Shown: in pieces, positions 53,206 through 61,486 of the stretch
Layout of the letters: the number at the start of each line of letters is the position of its first letter
Position numbering within the stretch: the first letter of the stretch is position 1
NCBI GenBank assembly: GCA_944324305.1
Contig: CALUVV010000001.1
Location: 186,001-250,000 of the forward strand
Source of the DNA: Candidatus Gastranaerophilales bacterium
Lineage (GTDB): Bacteria > Cyanobacteriota > Vampirovibrionia > Gastranaerophilales > Gastranaerophilaceae
Direction of reading: 5' to 3'
DNA: 64,000 nucleotides
Made by a program: the position numbers and the translations under genes
Notes under the pieces: generated by a model
What the model was told of the DNA's origin: nothing
Database searches by the model: none
The model's input: only the letters and a program-made list of their open reading frames with translations

Positions 53206-54603
53206 ATGGAAATTAAAGTTTCACAAGACGTCAAAAATACTCCCGTTGAAGTTCTGGTAATTAACCAATTTGAAGGTGAAAAAACTTCTCAGGAGCTCAT
53301 CAATACTTATGCTGTTGAAAAAGACCATTTCGAAGGGAAATTCGGTCAAACATATTTAATGCACACTTTGGGGAAAATTCCTGCCGATAAAATTCTCGTT
53401 ATAGGCTTCGGGAAAAAAGAAGAATTTGACCATAACAAAATGAGAGAAGCTGTTGCAAAGTCAGTAAAAAAGTTACATCAAATTAAAGCTAAAAAAGCAG
53501 CTTTTGACTTTGATGTTAATGCGGATTACGGAAAATCAGCAGCAATCGGAGCTATGATTGCAGATTACGCATACGATAAATACAAATCGGATAAAGCTCA
53601 CCATCTGGAAGAGATTACCTTTGCAAAGTTTTCTGAAAGTGATGTTAAAGAAGGAATTGTTTTCGGGGAAGCAATGAAATTCACAAGAGATTTAGCCAAC
53701 GCCCCGGCGCAAATTGCAACACCGTCAAAACTTGCAGAACTTGCTAAAGGTTTGGAAGGTATTGAAACAAAAGTATTTGATAAAGAAGAAATCGAAAGAA
53801 TGGGAATGGGAGCTTATCTGGCCGTCGGACAGGGAAGCGTTCAGCCGCCTAAATTTATTCACATGAAATACACAGGCAAAAATCCCAAGAAAAAAATAGC
53901 ACTTATCGGAAAAGGTATTTGTTTTGATTCGGGCGGTCTTGATATTAAACCTGCATCTTCGATGCTTACAATGAAAGATGACATGTCGGGTGCAGCTTGT
54001 GTTTTAGGGGTAATGAGCGCGCTGTCAAAATTACAGCCTGATACGGAAGTTCACGGAATAATAGCTGCTTGTGAAAATATGCCTTCAGGATCATCATACA
54101 AACCGGGTGATATATTAACAGCCAAAAACGGAAAAACAATAGAAGTTGATAACACAGACGCGGAAGGAAGATTAACACTTGCAGATGCGCTTTGTTATGC
54201 CTGCGAACTTGGTGTTGATGAAGTAATAGACATTGCAACTTTGACCGGTGCTTGTCTGGTTGCTCTCGGAACGGTTGCATCAGGGATTATGGGCAACGAT
54301 GAAGAAATGATAGGAAGACTGATTAAAACAGCAAAAGAATCAGGTGAAACATACTGGCAGCTGCCAATGTTTAAGGAATACAAAGACAGTCTGAAATCAG
54401 ACATAGCTGATATGAAAAACACAGGTTCCCGTTACGGCGGCGCATCTGCTGCCGGAGTATTTTTACAGGAATTTGTAAAAGATACAAAATGGTGCCATAT
54501 TGATATTGCAGGCACAGCATATCTTGAAAAACCGCAAAAAGAATTTATCACCGGTGCAACAGGAGCAGGGGTAAGAACTCTCCTAAATTACGTTACAATA
54601 TAA
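53206..54603 (+). CDS. pepA: Cytosol (leucyl) aminopeptidase, M17 family
   Basis: 465 residues from ATG 53206 (GGAGAG upstream); a longer frame to 53173 is rejected. The M17 active site is complete: GKGICFDSGGLDIKPASSMLTMKDDMSGAA (metal-binding Lys and Asp) and NTDAEGRLTLADAL (Asp, Glu and the catalytic Arg). It releases N-terminal amino acids as a hexamer with two metal ions per subunit. A terminator follows. Confidence 0.96.
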   Translation: MEIKVSQDVKNTPVEVLVINQFEGEKTSQELINTYAVEKDHFEGKFGQTYLMHTLGKIPADKILVIGFGKKEEFDHNKMREAVAKSVKKLHQIKAKKAAFDFDVNADYGKSAAIGAMIADYAYDKYKSDKAHHLEEITFAKFSESDVKEGIVFGEAMKFTRDLANAPAQIATPSKLAELAKGLEGIETKVFDKEEIERMGMGAYLAVGQGSVQPPKFIHMKYTGKNPKKKIALIGKGICFDSGGLDIKPASSMLTMKDDMSGAACVLGVMSALSKLQPDTEVHGIIAACENMPSGSSYKPGDILTAKNGKTIEVDNTDAEGRLTLADALCYACELGVDEVIDIATLTGACLVALGTVASGIMGNDEEMIGRLIKTAKESGETYWQLPMFKEYKDSLKSDIADMKNTGSRYGGASAAGVFLQEFVKDTKWCHIDIAGTAYLEKPQKEFITGATGAGVRTLLNYVTI

Positions 54604-54633
54604 TTGAGAAAAACAATATAAATTAATTAAAAG

Positions 54634-54658
54634 CCGCAAAATAATTTTGCGGTTTTTA
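54634..54658 (+). terminator. Intrinsic terminator after pepA
   Basis: CCGCAAA / TTTGCGG stem with an A/T loop and a following T5 run. Confidence 0.8.
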
Positions 54659-54727
54659 ATTATAAAAAACAATCAAACTTTCACGTTCACGAAAGAAAAT
54701 TATCCGCATTGTTTTTAAAATATTTAA

Positions 54728-54994
54728 ATGCAAGCTAAAAAGGTTAAACAAAGAATATACATAGCAGCTCTCTCTAAAGCAGTTTTAGATTGTTTAGGTG
54801 GTATTCCGCCGTCCCGTATTGCTTCTGAATATGGAATATCCACATCAACAATGAGTAATCTTGTTAATGCAAAGAAAAATTTTAATATAACAACTATCGT
54901 TGAAGTCGCAGAAGCTATGGGTGTAAAAGCAACATACTTATTAGAAATTACTGAAAATTATTTACCGGAAGATTTCACACTTTTAGACTTGTAA
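54728..54994 (+). CDS. Small XRE-family regulator
   Basis: 88 residues with a helix-turn-helix core (IASEYGISTSTMSNLVNAKKNFNITTIVEVAEAMGV) and a short acidic C-terminus. A TAAAAT box ends six bases before the ATG and there is no ribosome site, so it is probably leaderless, like the other small HTH genes here. Imperfect symmetry (CTTTC...GAAAG, 54678-54695) lies upstream. It is the one HTH gene here that is not next to a pilin-like gene; it converges with the amidase gene, ends six bases apart. Confidence 0.8.
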   Translation: MQAKKVKQRIYIAALSKAVLDCLGGIPPSRIASEYGISTSTMSNLVNAKKNFNITTIVEVAEAMGVKATYLLEITENYLPEDFTLLDL

Positions 54995-54999
54995 AAAAG

Positions 55000-56361
55000 T
55001 TATTGCCCGAAATACTTTTCCAGACTGTCTGCAATTGCCTTTGCATATTGTGACTGAAATTCAGGGTTAATTAAATTTGCATTGTCTTCAGGATTTATCA
55101 GGTATGAAACTTCAATCAAAAGACTTAAAGCATTTGTATTTCTTACGACCGCAAGACTGCCCTGACGGACTTTATCATCAGGTACGCCCACTTCCGATAC
55201 CAAAGTGTTCAGGATTATGTCAGCAAGAGGCTTTGCCTGATTATAATAGTAATAAATGCTTGTTCCTCTGTTCTTGTTGGGATCCGAACCGTCGGGAAGC
55301 GCATTGCCGTGAATGCTTAAAAAGACAGCGGCATCGCCGTAATTCGCAATTTCAACTCTGTCTTTTAAACTTACGTAGTTATCGGCAGTTCTGGTCATAA
55401 TCACTCTTGCGCCGCGCTTTTTTAATTCTTTTTCAATAAGTTTTGCAAAAGCCAGATTAATATCTTTTTCTTTATCTCCGAGACAGCCTGTGGCACCGAT
55501 TTCGGAGCCCCCGTGTCCTGCATCTACGGCAATCCTGATATTATGAAGCGGACGCCTTGAATTTGTTATTAAAGGCTTTCTTATTTTTAATATGAAATCA
55601 TTGCCTTGATATTCCCCGCTGTATCCTGTTAATTTTCTGCCGCTTAAAGCGTCTTTTACGGGAAAATTCATTGTATAGGTATTATCTTCCTGATCTTTTA
55701 CGTTGTAAAATTTCATAAGGAAAACATCACCTTCAACCATTTCAAATGGCACCCTTTTATCCAGATGAAATATAAATTTATAAAAATTCTCATCATCTAT
55801 GTATTCATAACCGTTAAGTGAAGCCAAAGTTTGATTGTTGTCTGTATCATTTTTTACATTGGTTTTAGATATCCAGCCGTATTTATCTTTGCCGAGTATA
55901 ACACGGTAAAAACCTGCTTTCTCGCCGTCTACAAAAAGTTTTACTCCTCTCTGCAAATGAGCTTTCCTGTTTATTCCTGCATCTACGGGAGTGGAACGCA
56001 GCGGTGCATTTTCGGCAGTTACAATAAAAACCTTACGGCAGTTAAACGGACGAAATTCCGTAATATTACATTTTAGAGGTCTTACAACAGGTTTTGTAAT
56101 AACAAAAATCTGTCTTTCATCACCCGACTGTAAAATAAAAGTATTTGAGCCGTTATTCAAGTTGACCACATATGCAAAAGCTCCTGTAGGGTGCAGGGGA
56201 ACATCCTGTCCGTTAATCTTCAGCGGCTTGTCGGAAGAACCGATAAAAAACGTTGATTTTGCATTTATAATTACATCATTTTTTTTAGGATATACAACGT
56301 CAAAACCAAAACAGTTATTGCCTAATAAAATTAACCCGAACAACACAACAAATTTCTTCAT
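55000..56361 (-). CDS. N-acetylmuramoyl-L-alanine amidase (Amidase_3)
   Basis: 453 residues from ATG 56361. A signal peptide (KKFVVLFGLILLGNNCFG) sends it across the membrane. After an N-terminal beta region and an SH3-like segment (APLRSTPVDAGI...GWISK), the C-terminal catalytic domain (about residue 275 on) has the zinc and catalytic residues in DAGHGGSEIGA, FLSIHGNALPDG and LLIEVSYLINPED. It cleaves the amide between MurNAc and the peptide stem, most likely in cell separation. TATAAT ends six bases before the ATG: leaderless, with the same TTGTTGTATAAT block as nagA and ilvD. Confidence 0.92.
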   Translation of the reverse strand: MKKFVVLFGLILLGNNCFGFDVVYPKKNDVIINAKSTFFIGSSDKPLKINGQDVPLHPTGAFAYVVNLNNGSNTFILQSGDERQIFVITKPVVRPLKCNITEFRPFNCRKVFIVTAENAPLRSTPVDAGINRKAHLQRGVKLFVDGEKAGFYRVILGKDKYGWISKTNVKNDTDNNQTLASLNGYEYIDDENFYKFIFHLDKRVPFEMVEGDVFLMKFYNVKDQEDNTYTMNFPVKDALSGRKLTGYSGEYQGNDFILKIRKPLITNSRRPLHNIRIAVDAGHGGSEIGATGCLGDKEKDINLAFAKLIEKELKKRGARVIMTRTADNYVSLKDRVEIANYGDAAVFLSIHGNALPDGSDPNKNRGTSIYYYYNQAKPLADIILNTLVSEVGVPDDKVRQGSLAVVRNTNALSLLIEVSYLINPEDNANLINPEFQSQYAKAIADSLEKYFGQ

Positions 56362-56460
56362 ATATAAATTATACAACAAAGTTAAAATTATTTAATATTT
56401 ATTTCTTTTATTATTCCTTATGCTAAAATTATAAAAGAGGGATAGTGCAGGTGATAGAAA

Positions 56461-58209
56461 ATGAGAGAAAGACTGCGAAAAAGAGAGCCGGAAAGCGAAA
56501 CAGAAAAACGAAATAAAACTTTTGACCAAATAATGGGATTTTTGCATATATTTTTCGCGGGATTTATGACCCTGCTTATTATATATTTATTTTTCATCAT
56601 GGTTGTAGATGTAGGAAAATACAGAGCACGCGCAAGAAGCCAGAGAGTTGGAAGAATATTTTCAATGCGCGGTGACATCTTTGACAGAAATGGTATAAAA
56701 CTTGCAACCGATAAAGTTTATTCAGATGTTTATGCACACCCTGCAGATTATGACCATTCGCCCGAAGAACTCGCGAAACTTCTGGCTCCTATTTTAAAAA
56801 TGCCAAAAGATACGCTTTTGCAAAAATTGAAAAAGCCCGGACCTGTCATAACCCTGAAAAAAGATATAGAAAGAAGCACGGCAAAACAAATATCCAAACT
56901 TCATTTACGTGAAATAAGCTTAGGAAAGAAAAATACGAGAGAATATCCGCAAGGTACTCTTGCAGCACATATTTTAGGCTATTATAACTTTGATGCGGAT
57001 ATAGCTAACGGAATTGAATATACTGCAAAAGACAGACTTGAGCACGTTATAAATACAGTTAAGTACCAAAAAACACGCGACGGAAAAATTATTTATGATT
57101 TTACTACCGACCCTGTTGCAACAACGACAAATCCCAAAGGTGAAGATGTAACTTTAACCATTGACGCGGCAATTCAGCACGTGTGCGAAAAAGAAATCGA
57201 AAAAATGGTTAAAGAAAAAAATGCGGAACGCGGAACCGTTATAGTCATGAACCCTAAAAACGGTGAAATACTTGCCTATGCGGTTTATCCCACATTTGAT
57301 CCCAATAATTACAAAAAAGCAACCCCGCAGCAGTTAAAAAACTGGACACTGACAGACGTATTCCCGCCCGGTTCAACATTCAAAACAATCACCGTTGCCG
57401 GTGCAATGGATTTGGGAAAAATAAACGAAAATTCAACAGTACTTGATACAGGTAAAACCACAATAGGGAAATGGGAAATTAAAAACTATGACTATGACGT
57501 ACACCCATATCCGGGCAATATAACCCTTGAATATCTGTTTGAACATTCAAGTAATATCGGAGCTATTAATATTGCAAAAACTATGTCGCCTGCAGAATTT
57601 TACGGTGTTTTGAAAAAGTTCGGCTTCGGGGCTAAAACCGGAATTGACCTGCCGGGAGAATCTTCAGGATTGCTGCCGTATTGGACTTACTGGGATCAGG
57701 GAATTCAGGCAACAATGTCATACGGTTACGGGACATCCGTTACTGCAATTCAAATGATTTCAGCTGTTCAGGCTCTTGCAAATAACGGCGTAAGGATTAC
57801 TCCGCACGTTATAAAATACTCACAGGAAGAATATGATAACAAAATTCACCATACTCAGGTTATTCAACCTGCAACAGCACAAGCAATAACAAGACTGCTC
57901 GCCGCAAGTGTAAATAACGGACGCTCTGTTATTAAAATGGAGAAATATAATGTTGCGGCAAAAACAGGTACTTCAAGAAAACCTAAAGAAGGCGGAAGCG
58001 GTTATACACCATTTACTTATACTTCAACTATCGGTTATTTGCCCGCATCAGACCCTCAGGTGCTGGTTTATGTAATGGTTGACAGTGCAAAAGTAGGTGC
58101 AATCTGGGGAAATACTGTAGCAGGACCTGTTTTCCATGAAGTTACAACTCAGATTGCAAGAATTATGAATTTAAAACCCGACAAAATTACGCCCGCAAAG
58201 AAAAATTAA
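56461..58209 (+). CDS. ftsI: Peptidoglycan transpeptidase, FtsI/PBP2-class (class B PBP)
   Basis: 582 residues. One N-terminal membrane helix (FFAGFMTLLIIYLFFIMVV), a dimerisation/pedestal domain (RGDIFDRNGIKLAT), and a transpeptidase domain with S-x-x-K in PGSTFK, SSN in EHSSNIG and KTGT in AAKTGTSRKP. It crosslinks septal peptidoglycan. The gene is followed 11 bases later by murE, the usual ftsI-murE order of the division/cell-wall cluster, which decides for FtsI over PBP2. AGGTGAT lies before the ATG. Confidence 0.93.
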   Translation: MRERLRKREPESETEKRNKTFDQIMGFLHIFFAGFMTLLIIYLFFIMVVDVGKYRARARSQRVGRIFSMRGDIFDRNGIKLATDKVYSDVYAHPADYDHSPEELAKLLAPILKMPKDTLLQKLKKPGPVITLKKDIERSTAKQISKLHLREISLGKKNTREYPQGTLAAHILGYYNFDADIANGIEYTAKDRLEHVINTVKYQKTRDGKIIYDFTTDPVATTTNPKGEDVTLTIDAAIQHVCEKEIEKMVKEKNAERGTVIVMNPKNGEILAYAVYPTFDPNNYKKATPQQLKNWTLTDVFPPGSTFKTITVAGAMDLGKINENSTVLDTGKTTIGKWEIKNYDYDVHPYPGNITLEYLFEHSSNIGAINIAKTMSPAEFYGVLKKFGFGAKTGIDLPGESSGLLPYWTYWDQGIQATMSYGYGTSVTAIQMISAVQALANNGVRITPHVIKYSQEEYDNKIHHTQVIQPATAQAITRLLAASVNNGRSVIKMEKYNVAAKTGTSRKPKEGGSGYTPFTYTSTIGYLPASDPQVLVYVMVDSAKVGAIWGNTVAGPVFHEVTTQIARIMNLKPDKITPAKKN

Positions 58210-58219
58210 GGAGATATAA

Positions 58220-59695
58220 ATGAAACTTGATGAACTTATTGAATATTTAGACTATAAAGACTTAATCAACTTTAAAAATATTGATATAACAGGTATTTCA
58301 TATAATTCGAAAACAACCAAAAAAGGAGATATTTTTGTATGTTTAGTCGGGGAACATACAGACGGACACGAATTTGCCAAAAGTGCAATTGAAAACGGAG
58401 CAGCAGCTCTGCTTGTTGAAAAAAAAGTTGAAGGGACCAAAATTCCTCAGGTTGTAGTGTCTTCAACAAGACATAAAATTGCCGATATCGCAGACCGCTT
58501 TTATTCAAGCCCGTCAAAAGGGATTAATCTTATCGGCATTACGGGAACCAACGGAAAAACAACAGTTACACATTTAATTCAGAAAATATTTGAAGAACAC
58601 AGCCAAAAATGTGCGCTTATCGGGACTTTAGGCTACAAATTATCCTCAAACGGAGAATACAGGGATGCTAAGCATACAACTCCGCAGGCTCCCGAATTAC
58701 AAGCTACATTAAGGATGATTAAGGACGTTGAAAAAATCGACAATGTTGTTATGGAAGTAAGCTCTCATGCATTAGAGCAAAACCGTGTCGGCGGATGCAG
58801 ATTTAACGGTGCAGTGTTTACGAACTTAACACAGGATCACCTTGATTATCATATTACAATGGATAACTACTTTAAAGCTAAAGCACTTCTTTTTGAACAT
58901 CTGAAAGAAGGCGATTTTGCAGTAATAAATGCAGATGACGAATACGGCGACAGATTTATAAGCGTTGTACCCGAAGGCGTAAAAGTTTATACATACGGCG
59001 TAAGGCAGCAAAGCGACGTTATGGCAAGAAATATTAATTTTTCATTGAACGGAGCAGAGTTTACATTAGTGGAAAATGCAAAAGAACATAAAGTTAATCT
59101 TCACATGAACGGCATGTTCAGTGTTTACAATGTTCTTGCCGCAGTTACGGCTGCTCTTGCAATCGGAATTGATATTGAAACAGCTTTAAAAGCTCTGCAA
59201 AATGTTAAAGGTGTTGCGGGCAGATTTGAAGTCGTTGTAAAAAAACCTCTTGTAATAGTTGATTATGCACACACCCCCGACGGCCTTGAAAATGTTTTAA
59301 AATCCGCAAGAGAAATTACACCTGAGGACGGGAAGCTAATATGTCTTTTTGGCTGCGGCGGAGACAGGGATGCTACAAAACGGCCTAAAATGGGAGCCAT
59401 AGCAGAAAAACTTGCCGATAAAATCGTTATTACAAGCGATAACCCGAGAACAGAAGACCCGCAGACGATTATTACGGACATAATTGCAGGCTTAAAATCA
59501 GTTAATACGGAAAGTGTTATTGTTGAATCTGACAGAGGAAGTGCAATCGGACTTTTAAAAACAATTGCAAACAACAATGATGTTGTTGTCATTGCAGGAA
59601 AAGGCCATGAGGATTATCAAATTTTAAAAGATAAAACTATTCACTTTGATGACAGAGAAGAAGCCAGAAAAGTTTTTGAAGGCAGCGTTATTTAA
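58220..59695 (+). CDS. murE: UDP-N-acetylmuramoyl-tripeptide synthetase
   Basis: 491 residues. P-loop GITGTNGKTTVTHLI; the Mur-ligase central block with the carbamylated-lysine region (HTTPQAPELQ); and the C-terminal motif TSDNPRTEDPQ, whose DNPR form indicates meso-diaminopimelate as the amino acid added. Downstream of ftsI in the same operon (AAGGAG before ATG). The Gram-negative-type stem peptide fits a cyanobacterial relative. Confidence 0.95.
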   Translation: MKLDELIEYLDYKDLINFKNIDITGISYNSKTTKKGDIFVCLVGEHTDGHEFAKSAIENGAAALLVEKKVEGTKIPQVVVSSTRHKIADIADRFYSSPSKGINLIGITGTNGKTTVTHLIQKIFEEHSQKCALIGTLGYKLSSNGEYRDAKHTTPQAPELQATLRMIKDVEKIDNVVMEVSSHALEQNRVGGCRFNGAVFTNLTQDHLDYHITMDNYFKAKALLFEHLKEGDFAVINADDEYGDRFISVVPEGVKVYTYGVRQQSDVMARNINFSLNGAEFTLVENAKEHKVNLHMNGMFSVYNVLAAVTAALAIGIDIETALKALQNVKGVAGRFEVVVKKPLVIVDYAHTPDGLENVLKSAREITPEDGKLICLFGCGGDRDATKRPKMGAIAEKLADKIVITSDNPRTEDPQTIITDIIAGLKSVNTESVIVESDRGSAIGLLKTIANNNDVVVIAGKGHEDYQILKDKTIHFDDREEARKVFEGSVI

Positions 59696-59698
59696 ACG

Positions 59699-60510
59699 CT
59701 ACCACGGATAATCATATTTAATCTGCCACCCGTCATATTGAATTAAGGCACCGCAGTAAAATCCCGCATCATACTGAGAGTTTTTGTTACAGCCTCTGCG
59801 GGCATTTGATGTTAAAACCGTTCTGGAATAGCCGTTGCCGGCCATATTTAAATTTTTTGTTGCGGATGTTAGCATAAAGGTGAAAATATCACGCCCGTAT
59901 ACATTTGGTTTTGCATTTCCGTTAATATCAACATGCATGTATATGTATTGATAAACTCCGGCTCCGCTTACATCCATAGAAAAAGCAATAATAGAACCGT
60001 CTTTAAGATAGACAACATAGAACTCTTTCGCGTCCCAGGAATGCTCGCGTGTACGGTTCAGTTCAAGGCGTTTTATATCTTTTTGTGAATTGCAGCTTAA
60101 GCCGCAATTTTCAACCAGCTCAAAATATGGTACAAAATATTTATTCACTACCCCTGATAAAACATTTTTATAACTTTCATTAGGAGCACCTGTATCCATT
60201 TGACCAATGTTACTCAAATCCCATTCTTCAATGCTGCCGTTTTCTGCTTGAGAAGATACCAGAGCCTGGCTAATCACGGAATAAGATTTTTTTAATCGGG
60301 CTATTGTCTGATTTTTTTGATAGTTTGTGATAACCGCCGGCATAGTAAGTGCTGCAATAATACCGATAATCCCCAAAGTAACAAGTACTTCCGCAAGTGT
60401 AAATGCCAAGCGTGCCGCTTGACCCGGCACAAAGATTTTGAATAAAGCTCTAAAACTATGAGCAGGAGCTACAGAATTGCCCCCCCCCCGAATTTTCCGT
60501 TATATCCCAT
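59699..60510 (-). CDS. Type IV pilin-like protein, frame interrupted at a G10 run
   Basis: GAAGGAG precedes ATG 60510. As written, MGYNGKFGGGAIL then TAG. One more G opens 270 residues: MGYNGKF-GGGG-NSVAPAHSF, A36|F37-TLAEVLVTLGIIGIIAALTMP, box VDINGNAKPNVYGRDIF, complete tail QYDGWQIKYDYPW. The leader is almost the same as in the 46975-47741 gene although the mature domains belong to different subgroups, which suggests that leaders are exchanged between copies. The promoter lies in the repeated divergent module shared with nagA. It converges with murE, three bases apart. Confidence 0.82.
60407..60421. repeat. Palindrome CAAGCG-TGC-CGCTTG in a pilin leader
   Basis: Third copy of the 15-base palindrome (see 17040-17054 and 47638-47652). 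Confidence 0.7.
60480..60489 (+). repeat. GC10G tract, copy 8
   Basis: Ten C on the plus strand, G10 in the coding strand; same left flank as copy 7. Confidence 0.95.
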
Positions 60511-60529
60511 AGTAAATTCTCCTTCCGTC

Positions 60530-60597
60530 TATATCATTATAATTTTAACATATTTTTACTTTTTTTCAAGTATTGTTGTATAATAGCTTTATGAAAA
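60530..60597. repeat. Divergent promoter module, copy 1 (pilin / nagA)
   Basis: 68 bases matching 62386-62453 at 67 positions. Rightward it contains TATAAT (60579-60584) six bases before the nagA ATG. Leftward it contains TTGAAA and TAAAAT with a 16-base spacer for the pilin-like gene. The match runs into the first coding bases (ATGAAAA). Confidence 0.85.
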
Positions 60598-61481
60598 CAA
60601 AATTATTAATTGAACAACATTTTCACGGATGTTTCGGCATTGATTTTAATACAGCATCTGTTGACGATGTGTTATATCTTTCAAAAGAAATTTTTAAATA
60701 CGGCATAGGAGGAATTTTTCCGACGCTTGTCACTGACACTGCCGAAAATACCAAACGCGCAATTGCCGTTATTAAGGAAGCTTCAAAAAAACAAACTTCT
60801 GATATGGCAAAAATTTTGGGAATTCATCTTGAGGGAATATTTCTTAATCATGAGAAAAAAGGAATTCACAATCCGGAACATTTTATGAAGCTTACTCCGG
60901 AAAATTACAAGCTGATAGAAGATGATTTTATAAAAATTATAACTCTGGCTCCCGAGCTTGATGAAGGCTTGCTTGATTATCTTTCGGGAAAAAATATAAA
61001 AATTCAGGCAGGACATTGCAAAGGCGGGGATTTAACAAAATGTACAGGCGTAACACATCTTTTTAATGCTATGTCAGGAATTACACACAGAGGAACATCT
61101 ACAGCTCTTTCAGCACTAATTAATGATAATATTTATACAGAAATTATTGCAGACGGAATTCATGTATCTGATGATGCTTTAAAACTTGTATTTAAAAACA
61201 AACCTCTAGATAAAATAATTTTAATAAGCGACAGTCTCCCGATTACAAAAAGTAATTTAAAAGAAATGACTTTTGCAGATGAAAAAGTTTACTATGACGG
61301 AATAAAAGCCACTTCCAAAGACGGAACTATTGCAGGAAGTACAGCCCTTTTACCTGATATAATAAAACGGCTTGCGGCAATAGGGCTGTTTAATCCGGAA
61401 TATATCAACAATCCTTACAACTACCACAATATTGAATTAGACGGTTACATTGAGTGGGATAAAGAATGGAATATAATATAA
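60591..61481 (+). CDS. nagA: N-acetylglucosamine-6-phosphate deacetylase (short form)
   Basis: 296 residues from ATG 60591, shorter than the usual 380 because the N-terminal beta-sandwich and the C-terminal strand are missing. The TIM-barrel core is intact: QHFHGCFGIDF (metal-site start), LGIHLEGIFLN (the LEGP-like motif), AGHCKGG, THLFNAMSGITHRG, ADGIHV and ISDSLP (catalytic Asp). It would convert GlcNAc-6-P, the product of MurQ, to glucosamine-6-P. TATAAT ends six bases before the ATG: leaderless. It is flanked on both sides by minus-strand pilin-like genes. Confidence 0.87.
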   Translation: MKTKLLIEQHFHGCFGIDFNTASVDDVLYLSKEIFKYGIGGIFPTLVTDTAENTKRAIAVIKEASKKQTSDMAKILGIHLEGIFLNHEKKGIHNPEHFMKLTPENYKLIEDDFIKIITLAPELDEGLLDYLSGKNIKIQAGHCKGGDLTKCTGVTHLFNAMSGITHRGTSTALSALINDNIYTEIIADGIHVSDDALKLVFKNKPLDKIILISDSLPITKSNLKEMTFADEKVYYDGIKATSKDGTIAGSTALLPDIIKRLAAIGLFNPEYINNPYNYHNIELDGYIEWDKEWNII

Positions 61482-61486
61482 AAGAA

